This document shows positions 10,501 through 21,589 of a stretch of DNA of 38,417 nucleotides, piece by piece; position 1 is the stretch's first letter; each line of letters begins with the position of its first letter. A program made the translations under genes and the position numbers. The stretch is from Pelargonium nanum (Eukaryota > Streptophyta > Magnoliopsida > Geraniales > Geraniaceae), in contig JAYMTF010000363.1 of the NCBI GenBank assembly GCA_036897485.1, forward strand, positions 1 through 38,417, read 5' to 3'. Under the pieces are notes generated by a model, which was given only the letters and a program-made list of their open reading frames with translations, was not told the origin of the DNA and did no database searches.

Positions 10501-12016
10501 AGGCACAACTATGCATTTGCAGAAATGTCATTTAGTTTCCATCCGATAGACGGTAGTATTTTACAACACTTGCCACATTACTGGATCAAAAAAGAAAATA
10601 AATTTCAAAGATAAAAAAGAATTCATGTTTTCATCTTTCAAACATACTGTCAAAACCGAATCACAATTGACAATGAGTAACATCGATGACTTGGCAACAT
10701 ATAGAAGTTATAAAGCAATGAGATCCGGACATCAATTTTATCCTCTAATTCAGTGCAATAATGAGTTGTACATTTATTGGATGCAGTAATACATAAAATC
10801 ACAAGGCTGAAGCAAGTCTTAGAAAATATGAAAATCCTCACATTTAATGCATACAATGCTGCAACTGCTGACTGATGATCAAAAAAGGTAGCGAAGGCAA
10901 CAACCTGCAACCATAAACTAATCTTCTTCAGACAATTTGAAGATGATTTCAGAAACTAGAAATGAAAAATATTAACAAATTCACAAGCATGAAGAAAAAA
11001 AATGAAACATGTTAATCATCAAACAGGATCCCCATCCAAACTGCAAAACAATGGAAGATGAAAGAAAGTTTAGATTATAGATTACTCCCCTCTGTCCCAA
11101 AATGAGTGTTTTGGTTTCTATTTTGAGAAAAATTAAGTAGAGGTTAGTTAATGTTGTACATTTCCTCCTATAATTTCATGAGCATGTGTTTTAACAAACT
11201 CAAAAGATATTAACTAAATTATCATAGGGACACTATTGGTTATTCACGCATAACTAACTTCCTAAAATTGAAACAAGACACTCTTTTTGGGACTGAGGGA
11301 GTAACCGGATTATCCTTATCCGTGTTTCACAAGTACAAGGGTTTGTTTCTGTTCTCTTTCCATTCCTGAATCAAGTTCATTTCTTAATTGAATTTCATTG
11401 GCCAGCCGAAAACTTTTGTTTCTAATCAATGTTATAAATTATGGAATAACAGAAGTTCACCAAGTAATTTCCGACCACCAATAGATCATAAACCTCTACT
11501 CTTGTAACCTAAATAGTAAATAATTGGCAAACTCTCTATATCTAATTATCTACAGTCAATCCAACCCTAGAAAACTAAAAATTCCATTGAACTCAACCCT
11601 AATTGAATATTTCAACCAGTGAGCTCTGCTTAAAACATAATTCTCAACCTATGCAAAGCAAAACAAGTTAAACAACACAATCTCAGCAAAATTTTCACAC
11701 CAATAATTAATCAGAATTCAAAAAAACAGTCTCTATATCTACCATGCCCTAACAACACGACTCTTCAAAGACTGACAACTCGTAAAATTTCTCGGGAACC
11801 AAACGGAAAACAAATGACCTGATTGCCGCGACCGGTGTACTTGAGCTGGCAGGAGTCGAAACCTTGGCGGCGACGGAAGAGATTGTGAATCTCCCGGGGC
11901 TTGACGTCGTCCGGCAGCCCCGCCACGAAGAGAGTGTTGATGTCGCTCCGCTCTCCTTGCTGTAGCTGCGGCGGCGGCGGTTGCAAGTAGTATGGATCGT
12001 ACGGCTGATACGCCAT
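7545..12016 (-). CDS. Two-RRM RNA-binding protein (At3g21215-like)
   Basis: Ten exons on the - strand: 12016-11819, 10904-10842, 10291-10210, 10129-10055, 9884-9806, 9662-9617, 9066-8957, 8796-8727, 7759-7677 and 7581-7545, encoding 280 aa. After a Pro/Gln-rich N-terminus, RRM1 spans about residues 26-112, with RNP2-like TLFVAGL (28-34) and an RNP1-like segment ending VVAFATF. An acidic linker (about 140-195) follows, then RRM2 (about 197-275) with TLFIANL and MPVAFADF. The protein ends in YARSKMRKGAR. It is probably a nuclear RNA-binding protein acting in pre-mRNA processing; the family assignment comes from memory of Arabidopsis At3g21215-type proteins and the target RNAs are unknown. The ATG at 12016 is used because the upstream in-frame codon is GTG. 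Introns 1 and 8 carry mobile elements. The last exon is only 37 nt and is supported by its match to the family C-terminus. Confidence 0.9.
7968..8156. mobile_element. Tourist-like (PIF/Harbinger-type) MITE in RRM intron 8
   Basis: The left end reads TGTTTGGATGCACAAAG and the right end, reversed, reads ATGTTCCGTTTGGATTC, with further inverted similarity (TTTGGATTTG) inside. TAA flanks both sides (7965-7967 and 8157-8159), fitting a 3-bp target duplication. It is about 189 bp and non-coding. The superfamily assignment is inferred from the TAA duplication and the GTTTGGAT ends. Confidence 0.55.
8233..8441. mobile_element. Stowaway MITE in RRM intron 8
   Basis: The left terminus reads CTCCCTTCATCCCAAAATAA and the right terminus, reversed, reads CTCCTTCCCAAAATTAGTGT. 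These are the classic Tc1/mariner Stowaway ends, with TA on both flanks (8231-8232 and 8442-8443). Length is about 209 bp. Interior blocks such as 'ataactaa/ttagttatg' match the second copy at 11085-11301. Confidence 0.88.
8455..8619 (+). mobile_element. Au-like tRNA-derived SINE in RRM intron 8
   Basis: A polymerase III A-box-like region (ggcgtaagggaaaggttg, near 8464) and a B-box-like ttcaagtcagg (8508-8518) are followed by the typical Au SINE body (ctacaaaatcaaggg, gctgtgtgcat) and tail (ggagcctcgtgaa...cttttat). It lies immediately beside the Stowaway copy and antisense to the host gene. No clear target duplication was found. Confidence 0.7.
11085..11301. mobile_element. Stowaway MITE in RRM intron 1
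   Basis: The left end CTCCCCTCTGTCCCAAAATG and the reversed right end CTCCCTCAGTCCCAAAAAGA are matching Stowaway inverted repeats. TA flanks lie at 11083-11084 and 11302-11303. The element is 217 bp and shares interior sequence with the copy at 8233-8441. Confidence 0.88.
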
Positions 12017-13074
12017 TGTCGATGAAGACACGGCCGTGAATCGTAGGGATCGCCGGAGAAGGCGGTAGTCGGCGACGGAAGTGGCGGTTTGGGCCGAGAC
12101 GCGGGAGGAGGAGAGCTAATCGAAGAAACTTAACAATCGTAGCTTTGTTTTATTTTTATTTTTACTTTTTTATTGAGAATGTTTTATTTTAGTCCTCCAA
12201 CTAACCATTTTGTTTAAATTGGTATCTACTTTCATTTATTGTTTTAAATTAGTCCCCAAATTATCTATATTGTTTCATTTTAATTCAAAACAAGACAAAT
12301 TCGTATTAATTCGTTTAATCCGTTGTCTTGCAGCTAAATTAAAATGACACGACATTTTATTTTACTTGTTTTATATTCTTTGATTACACTCTCAGTTTTA
12401 TCAGAGGTCCCCCAACGGGACCATTGCAAACTAATCTCGCTCTTAATTTTGGAATTACAATTTTTTTTGAAGTTCTTAAATTTAATAAAACAAATTTTAA
12501 CTGAGGTGATGAGTTTTTAACCAGTGGGGGTTGCTCGTTGGAAGCATCCATTGGCGGGAGTACCGGAGTAGTGAAAGTGAATGTGGGTGGTGCAACTCAT
12601 ATCGATTACGGAGATTACGTGAGACACTGAAGGCTAGTAAAGCGGAGGTGGTTGTTGAGTGCGGAGCAACCACGTAGAGCCTCGAGTTGTGGAAATCATG
12701 TTTGTTCGTAAAGCCTTGTATTGGGCTAAAAATTAGAGGTTGCGTAGGGTTGTGTATGAATGCGATGTTTTACATGTTATATTGACATTGCTTGGTTGGT
12801 TGAAAAACTACTTCGACCTTATTTTAGAAACTTATATAACTCTAGTTAATATTCTTTTGTTATTTTTCACAAATTTTTTTGTTACGCGGTATGCGAATAT
12901 GATAAAATATAGGTTCTCTATGCTTTTGTCGGGCGCGCGTATGCGAATTGTGGAAGATCAAATTCAAATTTTTATGCGTGAAAAGTACAATAATGAAAAT
13001 GAAAAAAATAGCTAACAATATTTCAAAAATTGAAACGAAACAAACACAAATTTGAATTTCCCACCAAAACTCAA
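12017..13074. promoter_or_regulatory. Upstream region of RRM gene / 3' flank of PRA1 gene
   Basis: GC-rich leader sequence of the RRM gene extends to about 12120. Beyond it the sequence becomes AT-rich and includes a diverged 'ttagtcc(t/c)ccaa' repeat tract (about 12190-12300), related to the motif at the window end. No convincing TATA box or gene was identified between 12120 and 13074. Confidence 0.4.
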
Positions 13075-13644
13075 TCACGTCGAAGAAGACGAAGCTCCGT
13101 CGCCGGCGATCAATCCGCCGCTGCCGCCGCCTTCCTCGTCAATCTCCAAATCATCTGTCTTCCTCACCACGGCGTGGACCAGAACAGCCACGACTCCGAT
13201 CAGCAGCGCCACCAGAATGTTCTCCGTCGCGCCGGTGAGGAACAGAAACACGAGCGTGAGCACAAACAGCACCACGAGCACCACGCGGTCGTCGATCGCG
13301 CGTCCGAAGACCGCGACCGGCTCGTCGCGGAGGAAGTAGAGGAAGAGCCAGGCGGCGGCCATGGCGATGAAGACGATGAGCGAGATCGGGCGCCAGAGGA
13401 GGCTGAGGAAGAGGACGAAGAGAACGACGATCGCGTAGTTCGCGCGGAAGAAGGCGGCGTTGGCGAAGACTCGCGAAACGGCGTCGGAGAAGCCGCCAGG
13501 GAGGCGGAGGGAGTGGAGGCGGAACATGAGCTTCCATGGCCGGCGAGTGCTGAAGCCAGTTCGGATTCGGTGTTTGGCGAGGGAGAGGTAGTCGGAGGTG
13601 GAGGAGGAGGCGATGGAGGTCGGGATTGTGCCGTAGGTGGTCAT
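13075..13644 (-). CDS. PRA1 family protein (PRA1.F type)
   Basis: A single uninterrupted reading frame encodes 189 aa, the usual size and intronless structure for plant PRA1 proteins. These small membrane proteins bind prenylated Rab GTPases and act in vesicle traffic from ER and Golgi to endosomes. The hydrophilic N-terminus (1-64) is followed by the family block [10 protein letters not shown] (65-74) and four hydrophobic spans at about 71-86, 88-106, 121-137 and 141-160, arranged as two hairpins. A conserved RDEP lies in the first loop, and the tail is acidic, then Gly/Ser-rich. An in-frame ATG exists at 13782, but a TATA-like motif sits only about 10 bp beyond it, so transcription probably starts downstream of it; the family N-terminus (MTTYGTIP) also fits 13644. 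The coding sequence is much more GC-rich than its surroundings. Confidence 0.93.
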   Translation of the reverse strand: MTTYGTIPTSIASSSTSDYLSLAKHRIRTGFSTRRPWKLMFRLHSLRLPGGFSDAVSRVFANAAFFRANYAIVVLFVLFLSLLWRPISLIVFIAMAAAWLFLYFLRDEPVAVFGRAIDDRVVLVVLFVLTLVFLFLTGATENILVALLIGVVAVLVHAVVRKTDDLEIDEEGGGSGGLIAGDGASSSST

Positions 13645-13790
13645 TTTTCCGGCGAGATCGGAGGTTTCGGTGAGTATTTGAAACAAATTTGAGTGAAAAA
13701 TGGAATAGTAGGTGAAAAAGGGAAGATGGTGAGGTGGTAGATGAAATAGAGAGCAACGTGGGAGGTTTGGTCTACTTTTCATTTTTTACA

Positions 13791-13800
13791 TATTATATAG
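13791..13800 (-). promoter_or_regulatory. TATA-like element of the PRA1 gene
   Basis: On the - strand the sequence reads ctatataata, about 150 bp upstream of the chosen start codon. Transcription would then start near 13760-13770. The intervening leader is pyrimidine-rich (tctctatttcatctaccacc). Assigned by position and motif only. Confidence 0.55.
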
Positions 13801-13869
13801 TATTGAGATTTGAATCTTTTGTTTTTTTTTTTATTTGGAATCTTTTATCGTAAATGTCGAGATTTCATG

Positions 13870-14040
13870 AAAGGAAAAAATCACACGTATCTACTTTGTA
13901 CTGGATTCTTTTTGCAACTTGATACTCTCTCGTTACACGTACCAGCCCTGAACTTTCTATAATTCAATTTTTAAAGCAATCTAAAAAGCAAAACTGCAAA
14001 AAATGTCAAGTACATGGTACGTACGTGTGATTTTTCCTTG
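13870..14040. mobile_element. Short inverted-repeat element (MITE-like) upstream of PRA1
   Basis: The left end contains AAGGAAAAAATCACACGTAT and the right end, reversed, contains AAGGAAAAATCACACGTACG. Weaker inverted similarity continues inward (TACTTTGTACT versus TACCATGTACT). Total length is about 170 bp without coding capacity. It begins about 70 bp upstream of the PRA1 TATA motif. Superfamily unknown; no certain target duplication. Confidence 0.55.
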
Positions 14041-15099
14041 ATAGAACATGCATTGTGCATTTGAATTCAAGTAGGGATTTGTGGGATTCAAGTGTCGACT
14101 AATTTGAATTAGAATAAGAAAAGACCGCAAGAACGATAAAACTCTCATGAACAGAGAAAGACGTAGACATGTACGATCACTACATTAAGAGTTGACTGCT
14201 CGGAATTCGAGTATCTATGACTACTCTAGATTCCAATGTTGGGTCAAACTAATATGAATTTGAGTCCACAAAAACCACAATGGTGACAAAAGTCTCTCGA
14301 GCCGAAAACTTTCACTACGACTTATAAGAATACAAGATAGGAAAGATATCAAAGACTACAAACCTCTCTTTGTCGAGTTTTAACATAGCTGCATTCACTA
14401 AAACTCAAACACGAAACATCATGTTTATGACATTCAACTAAGTGTACAGCTTCATTTTGCAGTGTACTGTGAAAGATTTTGGAGATGTAGATTGGGCCTA
14501 TAGGCTATGGCAAAACCTGTGATTAGAACCAAACCTTTTAGGTTTTTCTGCATATTCCTTCTAATTCTGTCATCACCATTTACAATGACAGCAAAGTGCA
14601 GAACTTGGACCTAGTTGGCGAGAACGACTCGGTAATGAAGAATTCCAGGGCCCGAGGATTGCTAGCTTTCCACGAAAGTCTAACTTTCACGTTACTATTT
14701 ATCAAGATGCTAATCATTGCTCTACCTTTGAAACAGGAGATGATTCTGATAAGTCGGGTTCAAATTCCAACATGAGCTACAAGTGGAAAGTTGAAATCCC
14801 GTGAAGGAGATGCTTCGCTATTTCCAAACACAGCAACGTAATATGCAAATTGTGCCCGAGATTGCACTTGTTCCGCCACAATATTCACCAATGAACCTCG
14901 TGATCGAGGGCCAAGAGAAACATGGCATGATACTCCAACTTGTATTACAGATGATGCTGCTTGAGATTTGCCGGTCAATTTTGAGCAACGATGGAGCAAG
15001 CAATATGATCTTTCTCTACTAATTCCCACCAGCAACTTGGCAAATCTCATTTCCCGCACTCCAGCTTCAAGCCTTCCTTCTTAAAAGGATTGGAGATTC

Positions 15100-15255
15100 C
15101 CAAAGTAATTTTTTGGACTTTAAAATCTGGAACGGAGATGAGAATGAGATTCTGATTTCAGAGCCATTTTCATAATCTCATGGCTAAAGAATCATAATTC
15201 AACCATGAGCAAGAGAATCTCATTCCTGAACAGAAATTGTAATCCAAACGCTGCC
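15100..15255. mobile_element. Degraded MITE related to the copy at 32712-32867
   Basis: The right end 'aatccaaacgctgcc' closely matches 'aatccaagcgctacc' of the helicase-intron element. The interior shares 'gatgagaatgagattctgat' and 'gagaatctcattcc' with it. The left end is too eroded to define, and no target duplication is visible. Confidence 0.5.
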
Positions 15256-15587
15256 AACATTGGAATGCTCAAATAGACAGGGTACTTATGGTGTATGCCT
15301 TCAACTATGATATTCTTTATATCTTGTTGATGGGTTGCTTGATATATTTGTGTTTCGGTGGATGAACGTACCTTCTGATAGGATCCGAAAATGTGAACCA
15401 GCAATCCCTGCTTGGTGGGAGACACCAAGATTGCAATAGGATGCCACCGTTAGAAAATGGTGATGATGACGGAATGAACCATGGTAACACTTGTGCATAC
15501 AGGCCAGACTGAAGAAACGTTCTGCAACCCCACAGAGGCCAACTTGTCCAACGAATGTGCTTAAAACGAGAAGAATTCTTGAAAACT

Positions 15588-15725
15588 TATAGTGGACTTG
15601 TAATACAAAATGGTTCCTTGGAGGATGTTGTTGATTGTTGTGGAAATCGAACAGTGTACAGCACCATCTCATAGTCTCCAGGAATCGGTGGAAACAGCAT
15701 CATTTTATTACCATCTTTCAATCTG
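15588..15725 (-). other. Coding-like segment, possible terminal exon (unidentified)
   Basis: On the - strand a good 3' splice site (tattatgttctacag) precedes an open frame reading LKDGNKMMLFPPIPGDYEMV and onward to a stop. Codon choice and residue composition look protein-like, but I do not recognise the family and found no linked upstream exon. It could be a relic of a displaced gene or chance. Confidence 0.2.
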
Positions 15726-15962
15726 TAGAACATAATAGACACGTAATTAGTAAAGGCAAGAACTTTGGCACTATATACAATACTCAAAGCAAAACGAAGA
15801 AAAAAGGTGCAAATGTAGACTCTAGTGTGCATAAAACAGATTTATATATAACTGCCAGAATGATCATTAAAACCTTTTTGCAATATTCCAAGTACGAGTA
15901 GAAGCAGATACAAGCAAATACTACTTTATCAATTCCTACTCAATCCCGGTCATTCTTGTAAA

Positions 15963-16220
15963 TTATATCATCAGGTCAGAAATTCTTCCCACCATGCTAA
16001 GTAAATCCGCGGGACTCGTAAACCATATCTTAACTACCAAAATTTGATCAACCGTCATTTTTCTCGGTCTTGATTCAACCAACAATTGCCTGGTGCCTTC
16101 AAGAAGAAAGCTATCGATTGGTAGCAGATTAGGCAATACCAATTGACAAATACTTTTGCAGCCAGTAATGGTATTTGCAATAGAACAACTTAGTGCAATT
16201 ATTGGGTAACCCTGCAACAA
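15963..16220 (-). other. Unidentified open frame of 85 codons
   Basis: A clean - strand ORF contains segments such as FLLEGTRQLLVESRPRKMTV and SPADLLSMVGRISDLMI. It is more protein-like than neighbouring chance ORFs, but no family is recognised and no splice partners could be established. It may belong with the segment at 15588-15725. Confidence 0.2.
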
Positions 16221-19200
16221 TCTTCTCTCCCAATAACGAGATCCAAAAGTTACACGAGAACTCGTTCAAATACCAGAGTAACAAAAAAAAACTTCCAACT
16301 AACATATGACCACCATATATATTGCCCGTTTGTCCATAACAAACAAATCCTAGAGGCTGATCCCATTCCTCATGGTAGATACCATCTATCTCTTCATTCC
16401 TTCGAAAAAAACACCAAGTCAACCTAATCCTAGCTGCAAATTTGATGCAGAGACATCATCCCTCGAAGATAAAAACACATCTACAAACATCCGAGACTCC
16501 AATAATTTATATCGCCAACATCTTATATCTCATTATCCTTGAGAATTGATGCAAAGCTGCTATTCTGACATTGTTTCTACTTCAGCAGTGGAATATTACA
16601 CCACCACACTGAAATGTGTAGCGATACTGTGTAACTTACTAATAATACCTTCAACTAGATCTATATATGCCTAACACTACAAAAAGCTCAGTATTAAAAG
16701 AAGAAGAAAAACAGTACTTGATGCCTCAAAAGCTTGACAGAGATTTCTCAAGTTTAATTTGTACTGCAGATTAAACAAAAACTTCTAGTCTAATCAGAAC
16801 TACAGATAACCATTATCCTACAGTTCTAAAGAACTATATATTTTCTTCTTCTTTTTCATGTGAACCATTCGGTTTAATCCAGATTTGAGTTGGGTAGAAT
16901 CACAAGGGTGGCAAATCTCTCCCTACAAAGTTCTAATGCAACTGCATTCCTGGGTCTCAAAGGTTAAGCTAAATCAACTCCCTGCAAGTTGATCCACACA
17001 CTCGGTAATGAACTACATATTCAACACAAATGACCATTTACCTAGAGTTCTAAAGGTAACTATAACAACAATCACAAGTGAATTCACAATTCGCAGAAGG
17101 CAGCAAATAAGCACCAGAGAACATAAGAATTTAAGAAATCTAGCTCAAATGATAAAACATAAACTTCCAGATCCATGAAAACCCAAAAGGCAGATACAGA
17201 ATACTTGCCTATTATATTCAGATCAGTAGCCAGCCTCTTCAACATAGTCTTGGTCATTCCAAAGGCAGCAACTTGTAAATGATGGGGTTGGCCAAATTTC
17301 TTGACCACTTGATACTATTGCAGACCCACAACTCAACAGAACTACAAAATTCGCTCTGACACAGCTGCATCACATGCCGAACAGGTGTAATATGATCAAA
17401 CAGGGTATGCCAGGCACTTCTTCCACGTTCAACTCGAATTCAGAAGTTTTGGTTCAATCTCCTTGTTCATTCTGAAGGAATGAACCATGGACCATGGTAG
17501 AAGAACATCCAAAAGAAAGCCATTCCAAGAACCAAATTATATTCGACTTTCTTTTTCCCTGGTACTATATGCACCACCTATCTTATACCACTATCAGCTG
17601 CATCCAACCGATTCCTCCACCAGAAAAAACTAACATAATTTCATACTCTATTCCTTAATTAGACAGCTCAAATCCCATTTTCAGATAAAAGTTTTATCAT
17701 GACTAACATTTACTTAAAACGCTCATCTAAACAGAAAAACTGTTTTGCTCACATTCCACTCCTTCAAGTTGCTTTAAACTTGAAAGTCGAAAAGCCAACT
17801 TCCCAAGTTCAATTCATTACAAACAACGGCAACGTACATCTTGATCAGTATTTTATCCCTCATGCAGGACAGCTCCAATCAACCCCTAGAATCTAGCACC
17901 ATGAGGAACATTTCCCTTTACTACACAGAGGTAAGCAATAATAAATAACAAAGTCCCACTAGGAATTACACATTATTCTAACAAGTCCCTGCACACAATT
18001 CCATATCTAAAAAAAACTAACAATCTTTCATCGTCTATTCTTTAAATGCTCCCTACAAGCATTGGCTGCAGCATGGCACTCTAAGATAAATTCAAGAGCA
18101 CAACTCATCTATTTTGGGTTTTAAGAAAAATTAAAGCTTGTTATCCCTGGTTTTAATAAAAGAGCCATAGAAAATGGGATGAAAGTGGAGGCCTTAATTT
18201 ATTGGGAGGCACTCAAAGATGCTCAAAAACCCAGGTTCAGGGGTTCCTTTGCCTTCTTTTCATAAAGAGACTAAGTGCCACCTTTTCATCAATTGAAATG
18301 AATGGCATATAGATCTTGTGAAGTCCCCCAAAATAAACCTATATTAACAAGAAATGCCTGACCTCGTCAAACGAAATTAGCTTCATTGTTGACCTATCAC
18401 GAGCCCCCTTAAATGGCTTAGTGACAATTAAACATTTGTTCTCGGGAACTTTTATTTCAGGTAGCAAAGTATGTTTTTAGGTCTTGTACATGCTTGCACT
18501 AAGCATATTGAAAAGAACAACAATAACAACTATCTGTGGTATGTCAGCACCTTCACCTCAGTATTGCAATTCGTCTTATTCTATATCCAAAAGGCTTTCC
18601 TCTAATTCCTATTTGAATGGACAAAACTACCCCATCATCTCTAAAATAACAAACAAAAAACATCCACTTTCTGGTATTATTACAAAAGCTAGCATAACTA
18701 CAAAATATATCGCTCATTAACAACATCTATAGAAGCTGATGCACCAGCAAGTTCACAAAAAAAGATCATTGCAGTATATACAAGAGAACCATAGTTAATA
18801 AAAAGCTCCCATACAATACAACGCATATTTGAGGCATGAATAAACACTGTCTTAGACATAACTTTCAATTAGGCAACAAGCACCAACAGCACTGTAGCAA
18901 CAAAGATTATAGCTATTTATAAGCCAGTTGGGAAGCATAAAGTTTGTTTTCCTTTCAATTCAGTTTCATGCATAGATGCTAGCACCTTCCACTTGACTCC
19001 GTAAAAGGAGACAAGATCCAGCTCAATAACCATTCTAAACATCTCCATCTCAAGAATGAGAAAAACCATGCAATTCTAGATTTATTAGCAACTACCTATA
19101 AGATATTGGGAACCAAGGCAGAGCATGTAGAATGAACATACCAAGGTTAAAAAGGAAGATATGCACAAGAGAACTAATCAATAAGAGGTAGGATCGTGAT

Positions 19201-19432
19201 ATCCCAAATTGCTATATTATCATATTAAACCATTGTTTTTACGAATTAAAGCAAAGCAACACAAATATCCTAAATAGAGAAGTTAAAGATGACTAACAAT
19301 GTGCTCAGTATAGACTACTGATGTGAGGTGCTCATAGATAAAATAGCCACTTGCCCATTTACATATCAGGTAATGTGCAGCCAGAGAATAGCAGCTCCAA
19401 ATTACTTTGATTCAAAAAGTAACATCTGAATC

Positions 19433-21168
19433 TCAGCGGCGATTAGTGCGGGACTTATCAAACCCTCCCCAAGCAGGACCAGGGCCATAGTGAGGACCCT
19501 TGTCAGCAGAACCCTGAGAAACAACATAGCGAATACAGGATAATTTAAACAAATGTTATAATTTAATAACCATCAGACAGAAAAAAGGCCATAAGTCCAA
19601 ACAACTGAGGATGCCTACCAGATGATGTGGACCATATCCATCTCCATAAGGAGCAGAAAAAACACCCTCAGAGCTGTTGAATTTCATCCCATACGGAACA
19701 CCTTGAACCGTCAAACAGAAAGATAAGGAGAACAGATGTATAAATTACCAAAAACACTAATAAGAATAATAGTATGGTTGACCTTATAGCTTATGGTAAC
19801 AAGGATGCAGGCTCTGACCCACAGATCAGGCAAAAACAATAAACATGCTACTTAAGTTCCAAGGAAACACACAAAAAAAACGTAAATGTGGTGCATGATA
19901 TGGCCTGTTGTGAACCATCCTCGTAAAAACAATACAACACAGAGAGGAACGTGAAAAAGATGCATGATTTGGCCTGTTTAATCCACTAGTTGTGAAACAT
20001 CATTTATAAAAATAAAATAAAAATCATTACTAGAGCCCAGTACCCTCTGCAGATTAGGTAGAATACTGAAAATGAAAAAAGGAGAGGACTGACATATTGC
20101 ATTCCCGTATGCTAAGATTAGCTTAGTTAATTTTACGATACCCAAACAAGAGTAAGGTGAGAGGGGAGTAACTGATCCTCTCCACATACAGTGGTGCATG
20201 CAACAACTTACCAGGAAAAGAAAGAAGAAAAAAATATCATACATCAGCCACAATATATCTTAAAAACAGCAAGCATGGAAAAAAAAAAAGGAATCTCCTT
20301 TAAGATGGGAAGAAAGGAAGCAACAAATCCCAATCAGTATTTTTCCTTTCTTTTTAACTTCACTGAAGAAAACAAGAGAGAAAGATAGGTCTTACCAGCA
20401 CCCCATGCTCTACCATCGGAGGCACCAGCAAGCTCTGCACGGAGCTTCTCAACTTCACGAGCCATAGAAACCAAGTTCTTCTCCATTGCCTGTCTCTGAT
20501 CCATCATCTCCATGTTTACCTTCTTCTCACGGTCAAAAGCAGCTCTACAGAACAAGTTTTTTTTAATAAGCAGTAAAAGATGCAAATATGTTAGCCATGT
20601 ACGTGGGTGGAGTGGTAACAGGAAGCTAAAGCACAAACCTAGCATGCATAAGCTCCTGGTGTAGACCATCAATCTCAGCCCTTAAAGAAGAGATCTGTTT
20701 ATTTTCAGCTTGTGATCTAGCAAGATCCTGTTTGAGGGTCTGAACTTGCCCGGAGAGTTCCTGCCTGATGTTATTTAGCTTTTGAACTTCTGAACGAAGT
20801 TGTACAGCCTCATTCTTCAAGGGCTCTGTTGCTCGCAGATCAGCCTCCAGCTTCATGCCTTTCTCAATAAGATCCCTAGAGTGCATTTCTTGTTCCGCCC
20901 GCATATCCCTGATGACAAGATTCATCCGATGAATTTCTTCCTTTGCTGCACCAAGTTCTTGCTGTAGGGCCATTCGATCTTCAGCCAGCCCCCTATTACC
21001 AGCCAAAATTCTCCGCATTTCAGCATGCTGGATTTCAAGTTCCTCCTCCAACAAAGCAGGATGCGGAGGTGGGCGCAAAGGAGGACCTCGAATAAAGGGT
21101 CCTTCAGGAGGAGGGTATCCACGCCGATCAATAAAGGCATCACGAGGAACTCGATTTCGCCCTGCCAT
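19433..21168 (-). CDS. FLX-like coiled-coil protein (FLX-like 3 type)
   Basis: Four coding exons, 21168-20639, 20544-20396, 19701-19619 and 19513-19433, join in phase to give 280 aa. The N-terminus [12 protein letters not shown] is followed by a Pro-rich stretch, then a long heptad-rich coiled coil from about residue 40 to 220, rich in Glu, Gln, Leu and Lys and ending in [10 protein letters not shown]. The Gly/Pro-rich tail contains [15 protein letters not shown]. This is the FLX/FLX-like family; in Arabidopsis, FLX and FLL4 work with FRIGIDA to keep FLC expressed, while roles of other members, including FLX-like 3 (At1g55170), are less clear. Flowering control here is therefore only a possibility. 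A 5' leader intron of about 1.4 kb with a repeat array precedes the start codon. Confidence 0.9.
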
Positions 21169-21512
21169 TTCACGTTACCCTAAAACAGAGAAGTTGTGAG
21201 AGACAGCACGTCAATATAAGGAAAATAAAATAAAATTCACATGCATTACAGCCATAATGAAATTTTGCAACGAAGAAGGTAACCAAATCCAGAAGTTGAA
21301 AATAATGTTCATTTGAATTGCACATACACTTCACTTCAGAATTATCAGACCCTTAAACAAACAATTGCAGCAAGAAAACAAACCTACTTAATATCAATAC
21401 ACTAAAACACATATCATAGGTTACATAAAATATAAGCCCTTCAACCTGTACAACAACAATGCCATTCATATTCCACAATCATCTAAGAGCACCCTTACCT
21501 TCATTACCAAAA

Positions 21513-21514
<2 letters not shown>

Positions 21515-21554
<40 letters not shown>
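21515..21554. repeat. (GA)20 microsatellite
   Basis: A perfect run of about 20 GA dinucleotides lies within the FLX-like leader intron; on the transcribed strand it reads CT, within a pyrimidine-rich leader context. Confidence 0.95.
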
Positions 21555-21559
<5 letters not shown>

Positions 21560-21589
21560 ATACACTACATTTACAATACTACAACCAGC

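Larger units (their letters stand above)
14041..19432. other. Long gene-poor interval between PRA1 and FLX-like genes
   Basis: This interval has no gene I can identify. It is the likely 3' flank of the FLX-like gene plus the PRA1 upstream region. It contains a diverged MITE-like segment (about 15100-15255) and a few coding-like segments on the - strand (14760-15059, 15588-15725, 15963-16214, 17215-17308) that could not be joined into a convincing gene. I saw no recognisable family motif in any of them. Confidence 0.5.

Noticed and set aside
13030..13692. 220-codon + strand ORF rich in Glu/Arg
   Set aside because: It is the antisense shadow of the GC-rich PRA1 coding sequence; the composition is low-complexity and no family fits.
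13151..13756. 201-codon - strand ORF in a second frame over PRA1
   Set aside because: Out of frame with the clear PRA1 protein and Pro/Arg/Leu-rich, as expected of a GC-rich frame shadow.
14041..19432. Search for a phospholipase D gene in the At1g55180 position
   Set aside because: No HKD motif or C2-like sequence was seen in any frame.
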